7,062 nt of DNA from CAYVTV01 sp964454295 (GTDB taxonomy: Bacteria > Bacteroidota > Bacteroidia > Bacteroidales > GCA-2748055). The notes beneath the pieces are model-generated. The model saw only the letters and a program-made list of their open reading frames with translations, had not been told where the DNA came from and made no database searches. Positions 1 through 6,182 of the stretch are shown piece after piece. A program made the translations under genes and the position numbers. Within the stretch, counting starts at the first letter, position 1; every line of letters begins with the position of its first letter. Location of the stretch: positions 1-7,062 of the forward strand of contig CAYVTV010000219.1 in assembly GCA_964454295.1 (NCBI GenBank), in the 5' to 3' direction.

Positions 1-9
1 ATGAGTCCT

Positions 10-67
10 GAAATAGGTGAAAGGGTTACCCCGGAGTATAATTTGAATAGCCAGGAGCCTGTCCGCC
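10..67 (+). promoter_or_regulatory. Possible divergent cobalamin-riboswitch-like leader element (3' half)
   Basis: The segment AGCCAGGAGCCTGTCC at 49-64 resembles the B12 box (AGYCMGGAGACCTGCC), with one base missing and one or two changes. It is preceded by GGTGAAA (17-23) and by CCCCGGAGTATAA, which resembles the CCCGCAACTGTAA block that usually lies just 5' of the box, in the right order and with similar spacing. The GGGAA block expected further upstream is not seen and may lie outside the window or be absent. The element would read towards the membrane propeller/NuoEF operon, which has no obvious link to B12. This is pattern resemblance by eye only; chance similarity is a real alternative. 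Confidence 0.28.
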
Positions 68-120
68 AAATGGTGTGTGGCAACCCTCTGGAAAAATGAC
101 AATGTGAAAATCCGCCGTAC

Positions 121-140
121 AGACACAATATTTTGTGTCT
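121..140. repeat. Perfect 8-bp inverted repeat (hairpin) in the leader
   Basis: AGACACAA (121-128), a TATT loop and TTGTGTCT (133-140) form a perfect palindrome about 85 bases before the first start codon. No T-run follows it, so it is not a typical intrinsic terminator. It lies between TCCGCC (111-116) and GGCGGA (173-178), which can pair and enclose it. It shares the core GACACAA with the intergenic palindrome at 6025-6113. It could be an operator, an mRNA leader hairpin, or a short relic of that repeat family. Confidence 0.55.
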
Positions 141-225
141 CAACAACGAAATAATATCGACCTGTTCATTGAGGCGGAAAAGATACAGTTGATTGAGAAA
201 GAATAATAACGAACACCTTGTTTTA

Positions 226-2073
226 ATGAATATTAATAAAAAAATATCTCTTTCCCGTGATATAATCATCATCTCAGCAATATTCTGCATATTCACTGCA
301 TTGCTGCTGCTCTTAAATTACATGCAGATGTCACGCAACGAGCCGCTGGAGAGTGAAGCTCTGACACAGCTTATCAACCGCCTTGCAGATGATCCCGATA
401 ATGAAAATCTCAAAAAAGACATAAGAAATCTGGATCTCCTCGCACGTAAGGCTTATTTCACCTCACAGTGGCAGGTAAAAACCGGAGGATGGATATTGTT
501 TTCAGGTGCAGTAGTGCTTGCAGTTGCCATCTGGTTTAACCGGAAACTGCTTTCAAAGATCGAAGAACCGGCCCCGCAGGAAAGTTCACTTCTTCCCTCC
601 AGATTAATCACTCAAAAATGGCTCCTCATTACCGGTGGTTCATTACTTATTGTGGCACTGATTGCATCATTTTTCAGTAACGACTACCTGGAAATATACC
701 TGCCGGAAGTTGATGAGCCTCAACTATCCGCAACACAGATTGTGGAGGTTATCCGGACTGAAAAGATTGAAAATGAAACCTTAAGGCTGACAGCGGAAGA
801 CTCACCGGACATTCCTGTCACTCCCGTTGATCCTACAGAGAATACTCAAACTGACCTGGCAACTGTTCCTGCTCCTGTTATCCCGGAAAAGAAATCCCCC
901 CTTAGGCTGACTGCCGAAATCATAAAAAACCAGCATAATACCTTCCGTGGACCATTCAGCCACGGGATCTCCTACAAAACAAACATACCTGTCGACTGGA
1001 ACGGAAAAGACGGAGTGAATGTTCTCTGGAAGACTCATATCCCAAAACCAGGATATAACTCTCCCGTAATATGGGATGATAGAATATTCCTTTCCGGCGC
1101 AGACGAAACTTCCCGGGCAGTGTATTGCATTGACATGAATTCGGGTAAAATAATATGGGAAAAGGATGCTGCAGGTATACCCGGCTCCCCGTCTGCTTTA
1201 CCCGACGTTACTGATGATACCGGACTAGCCGCTCCCTCACTCACTGTTGACGGCACAGGTGTATATGCCATTTTCGGAACGGGCGACGTGATAGCCTTTG
1301 ATATGGAGGGAAAACAACTCTGGTCACAAAACCTGGGGGTGCCTGATAATCATTACGGACACTCTTCCTCCCTGCTGGTATGGGATAACAAACTGTTTAT
1401 CCAGTATGATACCAACAGGGGCGGAAGATTACTTGCGCTGACCACATCAACAGGTGAAACGGCATGGGATGTGCGCCGCAGTAGCCGTATATCGTGGGCT
1501 TCACCTATATTGATTTTCCTGGATGGGAAATACCAGATTGTTACCTCTTCAGAACCTCTGGTAGCTGCACACGATCCTGAAACAGGAAGAGAAATATGGT
1601 CGGTGAATTGTATGATGGGTGAAGTGGGACCATCCCCTGCATTCAGCGAAGGGCTGGTGTTTGCAGCCAATGAATATGCAACGCTTGCAGCCATTCAGCC
1701 AGGGGAAAATCCGGTTATCCTGTGGAATGACAACGAATACCTTCCGGAGGTCTCAAGCCCGGTGGCATACAACGGGTTATTATTCATAGCTACCAGCTAT
1801 GGCGTCATAGCATGTTACGATATGAGATCAGGGGAAAAATACTGGGAACACGATACAGGCAGGGGTTTCTACTCTTCCCCTGTGATTGCGGAAAATAAAC
1901 TGTATGTAATCGACCTGGGAGGAAATATGTATATATTCAATGCTGACAAGGAAAAAATACTGACAGGGCAACCTCTCCTGGGTGAAAATGTATATGCCAC
2001 CCCTGCTTTTAGTGACGGTAAAATTATTATCAGGGGAGAGAATAATTTGTTTTGTATTGGAGTAAAACGATAG
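226..2073 (+). CDS. Membrane-anchored PQQ-type (BamB-like) beta-propeller protein
   Basis: The product is 615 residues from the ATG at 226. I prefer this start to the in-frame TTG at 193 because it gives a short positively charged N-terminus (MNINKK) directly before the first membrane helix. Three hydrophobic helices lie at about residues 12-32, 88-105 and 132-151. With positive residues at the N-terminus and in the loop 106-130, they predict a periplasmic C-terminal domain. A Pro/Thr-rich linker (about 170-230) follows, then a beta-propeller from about 235 to the end. Its blades end in PQQ-repeat signatures such as IDMNSGKIIWE, FDMEGKQLW, DPETGREIW and YDMRSGEKYW. The entry motif NTFRGP resembles the WPxFRGP segment of such proteins. 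No adjacent Cys-Cys pair is seen, as found in true PQQ alcohol dehydrogenases, so PQQ may not be bound and the role could be scaffolding or ligand sensing. The stop lies 6 bp before the NuoEF-like gene, which suggests co-transcription. The function is not known. Confidence 0.85.
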   Translation: MNINKKISLSRDIIIISAIFCIFTALLLLLNYMQMSRNEPLESEALTQLINRLADDPDNENLKKDIRNLDLLARKAYFTSQWQVKTGGWILFSGAVVLAVAIWFNRKLLSKIEEPAPQESSLLPSRLITQKWLLITGGSLLIVALIASFFSNDYLEIYLPEVDEPQLSATQIVEVIRTEKIENETLRLTAEDSPDIPVTPVDPTENTQTDLATVPAPVIPEKKSPLRLTAEIIKNQHNTFRGPFSHGISYKTNIPVDWNGKDGVNVLWKTHIPKPGYNSPVIWDDRIFLSGADETSRAVYCIDMNSGKIIWEKDAAGIPGSPSALPDVTDDTGLAAPSLTVDGTGVYAIFGTGDVIAFDMEGKQLWSQNLGVPDNHYGHSSSLLVWDNKLFIQYDTNRGGRLLALTTSTGETAWDVRRSSRISWASPILIFLDGKYQIVTSSEPLVAAHDPETGREIWSVNCMMGEVGPSPAFSEGLVFAANEYATLAAIQPGENPVILWNDNEYLPEVSSPVAYNGLLFIATSYGVIACYDMRSGEKYWEHDTGRGFYSSPVIAENKLYVIDLGGNMYIFNADKEKILTGQPLLGENVYATPAFSDGKIIIRGENNLFCIGVKR

Positions 2074-2079
2074 TAAAGG

Positions 2080-4422
2080 ATGCAGTTTAACCTTCAGGAT
2101 ATTGATAAAATAGTAGCTGAAACAGGGAAAGAAAAGGAATCGGTAATTCCTGTTTTACAGGCTATACAGGAAAGGTATCATTTTCTGCCTGAAGAAGCGC
2201 TTAAAAGGGTCTGTGATATCACTGACATTACTCCTGCCCTTATCGTCGGGGTTGCCAGTTTTTATTCACAGTTCAGGTTCAGTCCGGCAGGCAGGCATAT
2301 CATTAAAGTATGTGTCGGCACAGCCTGTCATGTCAAGGGAGCAGAACAGGTTCATGATGCTTTTAAAAGAACGCTTAATCTCACAAAAGATCAGGATACA
2401 GATAAAGAGGGAAAATATACCATTGAAAAAGTAAACTGCCTTGGATGTTGCACCCTCGCCCCTGTAGTGCAGATTGATAATGTTACTTACGGACATGTCA
2501 CAACCGGGCAGACCGGCGCTATTCTTGGCAATTTTGAGCGATTGCAGGCCTCCGGAGGTAAAAAGACATTCAGGAAAGCAGATGGAGATATCATCCGGGG
2601 GGAAATAAGGGTTGGCCTTGGTTCATGTTGTGTGGCCAGCGGAAGTGAAGCCGTTCATGAAAAAGTAAACGAAACGATAGCAGATCTGGGACTGGATGTA
2701 AAACTAAAACATGTGGGATGCGTGGGAATGTGCCACCAGGTACCCCTCCTGGAGATTGTAAAGGAAGGAATTAAACCCGTCTTGTATGCCAAAGTAAATC
2801 CACTGGATGTCAAAAATATCATTGAGAAACATTTCCAGCCACCCGGATTTTTCCGCCGGTTGTCTTACAGGTTCTCAAATCTTATTGAACAGATTCAGGA
2901 CGACTCGGGCTGGGATGGCATTGAGAGGTTTGCCATTGATGTGCGTGATAAACCCGTATCTGCATTCCTGGGTCGGCAGGTTCCCATAGCCACTGAGTTC
3001 AGAGGCGTCCTGAATCCTCTTGATATGGATGAATACATACAGCGCAAAGGATTCCATGCCCTGAAAAGATGCCTGAATGAATTATCCGCACTGGAGATCA
3101 TTGAGGAAATACGTGCCAGCGGATTAAGGGGGCGCGGTGGTGCAGGCTTCCCTACGGGAAATAAATGGGACCTGGTTGCCCATCAGCCATCGGATGTAAA
3201 ATACATTATCTGTAACGGGGATGAAGGTGATCCGGGAGCATTTATGGACAGAATGCTTCTCGAATCATACCCTTACCGTGTCATCGAAGGAATGATCATA
3301 GCAGCCTTCGCCACCGGTGCCCGGGAAGGTATCTTTTACATCAGGGCCGAGTACCCGCTGGCTGTCGCCAGGATTGACAAAGCGCTGGAGAATTGCAGAA
3401 AGGAAGGTTATCTGGGTAACAACATCCTGGGAAGTGATTTCTCTTTTGACGCCAGGATTTACAAGGGGGCAGGAGCATTTGTCTGTGGGGAGGAAACTGC
3501 ACTCATCGCATCCATTGAAGGTAACAGGGGTTTCCCTTCCTACCGCCCTCCCTTTCCTGCTGAACATGGATTGTGGGATAAACCTACCCTGGTGAATAAC
3601 ACCGAAACCCTGACAATGGTACCTTACATTATTCAGCATGGCTATGAGAAATTCAGTAAAATCGGCACACATGGATCCTCAGGAACAAAAGTCTTCTCAC
3701 TCGCAGGTAAGGTTAAACGCGGAGGACTTATAGAAGTGCCCATGGGAATAACCATCAGGGCGGTTGTTGAAGAAATAGGGGGAGGTGTGGCTGACGAAAG
3801 AAAGTTTAAAGCTGTCCAGATTGGCGGCCCCTCCGGAGGATGTATCCCCGAATGGCTCTCAGATATCCCGGTAGATTTTGACTCACTCCTCAAGGCAGGG
3901 GCTATGATGGGATCCGGGGGATTTGTTGTCCTCGACGACACCGACTGTATGGTGGATATGGCAAAATATTTCCTGTCCTTCACCCGTCACGAATCGTGCG
4001 GTAAATGTACTTTCTGCAGAATAGGCACAAAGCGGATGCTCGAAATTCTTGAAAAAATATGTGATGGTAAGGGTGAAGAAAAGGATCTGGAAGAACTGGA
4101 AGAACTGGCGAAATGGACAGCCAAAGGCAGCCTGTGCGGCCTGGGTAAAACAGCTCCCAACCCTGTTTTATCCACCCTTACTTATTTCCGGCACGAATAT
4201 GAAGAACATATCCGGGGCCGATGTCCTGCCGGAAAATGTAAAAATCTTATATATTATTCTATTACCGATGAATGTATAGGATGTACAAAATGCGCACAGG
4301 ATTGTCCCGCTGATGCCATACCCTTCACACCGCATGAAAAACATGTTATAGACACAGAGAAGTGCATAAAGTGCGACGAATGCAGGCTGATATGCCCGGT
4401 AAATGCAGTAATAATAAAATGA
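2080..4422 (+). CDS. NuoE-HndB-NuoF-ferredoxin fusion: NADH-oxidising flavoprotein core of a HydB/HndC-type (possibly electron-bifurcating) complex
   Basis: The 780-residue cytoplasmic protein joins four units normally split over two or three genes. Residues 1-155 are NuoE/HydC-like, a thioredoxin fold with 2Fe-2S ligands C78, C83, C120 and C124. Residues 170-252 are a second, HndB/HydB-N-terminal-like 2Fe-2S fold with C183/C184, C214 and C218. Residues about 300-705 are NuoF: GRGGAGFPTGNKW (351-363) for FMN, GAGAFVCGEETALIASIEG (463-481) for NADH, an SLBB region near 535-590, and 4Fe-4S ligands C640, C643, C646 and C686. CPAGKC (715-720) matches the conserved HydB C-terminal segment. Residues 730-775 are a 2[4Fe-4S] ferredoxin (C732/735/738/742 and C762/765/768/772). 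By family knowledge it would oxidise or reduce NAD(H) at FMN and pass electrons along Fe-S clusters. The extra ferredoxin and second 2Fe-2S domain match HydB/HndC/Bfu enzymes better than respiratory NuoF. The ATG is directly preceded by AAGG. Bifurcation is inferred, not shown. Confidence 0.93.
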   Translation: MQFNLQDIDKIVAETGKEKESVIPVLQAIQERYHFLPEEALKRVCDITDITPALIVGVASFYSQFRFSPAGRHIIKVCVGTACHVKGAEQVHDAFKRTLNLTKDQDTDKEGKYTIEKVNCLGCCTLAPVVQIDNVTYGHVTTGQTGAILGNFERLQASGGKKTFRKADGDIIRGEIRVGLGSCCVASGSEAVHEKVNETIADLGLDVKLKHVGCVGMCHQVPLLEIVKEGIKPVLYAKVNPLDVKNIIEKHFQPPGFFRRLSYRFSNLIEQIQDDSGWDGIERFAIDVRDKPVSAFLGRQVPIATEFRGVLNPLDMDEYIQRKGFHALKRCLNELSALEIIEEIRASGLRGRGGAGFPTGNKWDLVAHQPSDVKYIICNGDEGDPGAFMDRMLLESYPYRVIEGMIIAAFATGAREGIFYIRAEYPLAVARIDKALENCRKEGYLGNNILGSDFSFDARIYKGAGAFVCGEETALIASIEGNRGFPSYRPPFPAEHGLWDKPTLVNNTETLTMVPYIIQHGYEKFSKIGTHGSSGTKVFSLAGKVKRGGLIEVPMGITIRAVVEEIGGGVADERKFKAVQIGGPSGGCIPEWLSDIPVDFDSLLKAGAMMGSGGFVVLDDTDCMVDMAKYFLSFTRHESCGKCTFCRIGTKRMLEILEKICDGKGEEKDLEELEELAKWTAKGSLCGLGKTAPNPVLSTLTYFRHEYEEHIRGRCPAGKCKNLIYYSITDECIGCTKCAQDCPADAIPFTPHEKHVIDTEKCIKCDECRLICPVNAVIIK

Positions 4423-4431
4423 TTAACGCTG

Positions 4432-5988
4432 GTGATAAAATTAACTATAAATAACCGGATAGTAGAAACAGAGGAAGGTACTCATCTGTACGAAGCTGCA
4501 GCAGCTGCAGGCATTGATATCCCTGTCATGTGCCGGTATATAGGAACAGATCACTTTACCTCATGCATGGTATGTGTGGTAAAAGACTGCGACACGGGGA
4601 AACTTATTCCCTCATGCTCAGCAAAGGTACGGAAGGGAATGGTTATTGTCACAGATGACGAGGAGGTCATCCGCTTCCGGAAAACTGCCATCGAGCTCCT
4701 TCTTAGCGAACATGTCGGCGAATGCGAAGCTCCCTGCACACTGAGCTGCCCTGCCGGAATGGACATTCCCCGTATGAACCGCCTCCTGGCAAAAGGAGAA
4801 TTTGATGAAGCACTGAAAGTGGTACGCCAGGATATTGCCTTGCCCTCAGTTCTCGGACGTATCTGCCCTGCTCCATGCGAAGGGGCATGCAGAAGAAAAT
4901 CCATAGATGAGCCGGTAGCCATATGCCTGCTGAAACGCTTTGCAGGCGATAATAAATTAACAGGTAAGGAAAGGTACAAACCGGTAGTTCCACCTTCCAA
5001 CTCCTTCAAAATTGCGATAGCCGGAGCCGGCCCCGCAGGTTTGTCAGCCGCATACTATCTTCAGTTAAAAGGTTACAGTTGCGATGTATTTGAAGCCACA
5101 TCCGCCGCCGGAGGAGCAATACGTTCATCAATACCAGAAAATATCCTGCCCGTAAATGTCCTTGATGCAGAAATAAGCATTATCAGGGATACCGGTGTAA
5201 CTTTCCTCTATAACCAACCTGTTGACAAGAGTACGTTTCTAAAACTTATAGACTCATATCATGCCGTGATCATCGCCTGCCGGATTGATGAGAAAGATAT
5301 TACAGCATGGGGATTGGAATCTTCAGAATCCGGAATTAAGGTTGATAAAAGAAGCTATCAGACTTCCCTGGAAAAAGTTTTTGCCATAGGCAGTGCCATC
5401 CGACCCTCGAAGATGGCAGTACGTTCAATGGGACAAGGTAAGGAAGTAGCTTTTAGCGTGGATCAGTTTTTACATAACAGACCGGTAACCGGTGAACCTT
5501 CAATGTTCAATTCCAGGTTCGGCAGACTTTTTGAGGAAGAATATCCTGAATACCTGAAAGAATCGGTTCAATACGGTCGCAGGATTCCCGGAAACGATAT
5601 CACTGAAGGATTTACCCGTGAGGAAGTCATGCAGGAAGCAGCACGCTGCCTGAGGTGCGACTGCCGGGGGAAAGATAACTGCCTGCTGAGGATATTCGCG
5701 GATGACTATGGCGCAAACCAGAAACATTTCGCAGGCGACCGGAGAAAAATGATCAGAAAATACGATCAGCACGATTATGTAATATATGAACCGGGAAAAT
5801 GTATTAAATGCGGCCGCTGTGTAAGAATTACAGAATTACACAAAGAGGAACTTGGATTGACTTTCATAGGCAGGGGATTTGATGTTGAAATAGGGATCCC
5901 CTTCAGTGCAGAACTGAAAGAGGCCCTTACATTAACTGCGCTTGAAGTGGTCAAAGCATGCCCTACCGGAGCATTAAGAACAAAATAA
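4432..5988 (+). CDS. Iron-sulfur flavoprotein: NuoG/HydA-type 2Fe-2S + GltD-like FAD module lacking the NAD(P)H domain + single-cluster 4Fe-4S tail
   Basis: The 518-residue protein starts at a GTG 9 bp after the upstream stop; no ATG is available in frame. Residues 1-75 are a NuoG/HydA-type 2Fe-2S domain (C34, C45, C48, C62). Residues 94-170 are a GltD/DPYD-type N-terminal Fe-S domain (C98, C102, C106; GRICPAPCEGAC with C145, C149, C153). Residues 192-350 form an FAD fold (GAGPAG at 198-203, E221, then GGAIRSSIPENILP). The NAD(P)H Rossmann insert of GltD is missing: YHAVIIACR (276-284) is followed within about 20 residues by the KVDKRSYQTSLEKVFAIG closing segment. C406/409/411/417 form a further Cys group. 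Residues 450-515 match the NuoG ferredoxin region (CIKCGRC, IGRGFD, CPTGAL) with ligands for only one cluster. There are no H-cluster or molybdopterin motifs. It is probably the redox partner of the NuoEF fusion, loosely like StnA/BfuA of Sporomusa-type Nfn. Substrate unknown. Confidence 0.88.
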   Translation: MIKLTINNRIVETEEGTHLYEAAAAAGIDIPVMCRYIGTDHFTSCMVCVVKDCDTGKLIPSCSAKVRKGMVIVTDDEEVIRFRKTAIELLLSEHVGECEAPCTLSCPAGMDIPRMNRLLAKGEFDEALKVVRQDIALPSVLGRICPAPCEGACRRKSIDEPVAICLLKRFAGDNKLTGKERYKPVVPPSNSFKIAIAGAGPAGLSAAYYLQLKGYSCDVFEATSAAGGAIRSSIPENILPVNVLDAEISIIRDTGVTFLYNQPVDKSTFLKLIDSYHAVIIACRIDEKDITAWGLESSESGIKVDKRSYQTSLEKVFAIGSAIRPSKMAVRSMGQGKEVAFSVDQFLHNRPVTGEPSMFNSRFGRLFEEEYPEYLKESVQYGRRIPGNDITEGFTREEVMQEAARCLRCDCRGKDNCLLRIFADDYGANQKHFAGDRRKMIRKYDQHDYVIYEPGKCIKCGRCVRITELHKEELGLTFIGRGFDVEIGIPFSAELKEALTLTALEVVKACPTGALRTK

Positions 5989-6024
5989 TTGGGTTAGAAA
6001 TATAGTATTATATGTTTTAGTATT

Positions 6025-6113
6025 CTTTGTGCCATCCTTTGTGTCCTTTGTGATTAACCGCAATACGTGTTTAACCACAAATGGACACAAAGGGTGCACA
6101 AAGGGACACAAAG
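6025..6113. repeat. Large imperfect palindrome built of CACAAAG/CTTTGTG units
   Basis: The left arm (6025-6057, CTTTGTG units) and right arm (6071-6103, CACAAAG units) are near-perfect reverse complements of 33 bases, with a 13-base spacer; the arms differ by a few substitutions and small indels. A further GGACACAAAG unit follows at 6104-6113. Each arm is itself a tandem of roughly 10-11-base units (GGACACAAAG, GGTGCACAAAG, GGACACAAAG). It starts 37 bases after the stop of the FAD/Fe-S gene and ends shortly before the next gene, so transcribed it would make a long hairpin that could end or stabilise the operon mRNA. I recognise the style from extragenic repeats in environmental bacteria; that family assignment is from memory. 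Confidence 0.85.
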
Positions 6114-6182
6114 AAAAAATTTAAAATGAATCAGTTAAAACAACAACTCTATAAACTGCGAATAATTTTAAGTAATCTTAAG

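Noticed and set aside
1..99. Open reading frame of 32 codons from an ATG at the window start to TGA, possibly the tail of an upstream gene
   Set aside because: Too short to judge, no recognisable protein similarity, and it overlaps the riboswitch-like segment. It could be the end of a gene outside the window, but nothing here supports that.
1..168. Minus-strand frame open from about 168 to the left edge
   Set aside because: No ATG start, passes through a perfect palindrome, and an open stretch of this length is not rare by chance.
193..225. TTG start for the first propeller gene, adding 11 residues
   Set aside because: The ATG at 226 gives a better N-terminus ahead of the membrane helix, and the extra residues (Asn-rich) look non-coding.
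781..918. Duplicated LRLTAE segment (781-798 and 901-918) in the first propeller gene
   Set aside because: Only six residues match, with several base changes; it is probably a small linker coincidence or an old minor duplication without clear meaning.
226..2073. True PQQ-dependent alcohol dehydrogenase
   Set aside because: Only the structural blade signatures are present. The adjacent-Cys pair and a recognisable catalytic set are missing.
3265..3672. Long minus-strand open frame opposite the NuoF domain
   Set aside because: It is a shadow of a strongly conserved + strand coding region and its translation shows no recognisable domain.
4419..4454. ATG overlapping the stop of the NuoEF fusion (ATGA) as start of the next gene
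   Set aside because: It is in a different frame from the 2Fe-2S protein and stops after 11 codons. The GTG at 4432 opens the correct frame directly at the conserved domain.
4432..5988. Identification as an [FeFe]-hydrogenase HydA or as NuoG
   Set aside because: The N-terminal 2Fe-2S and ferredoxin parts fit, but H-cluster motifs and the molybdopterin-like domain are absent and a GltD-like FAD module sits in the middle.
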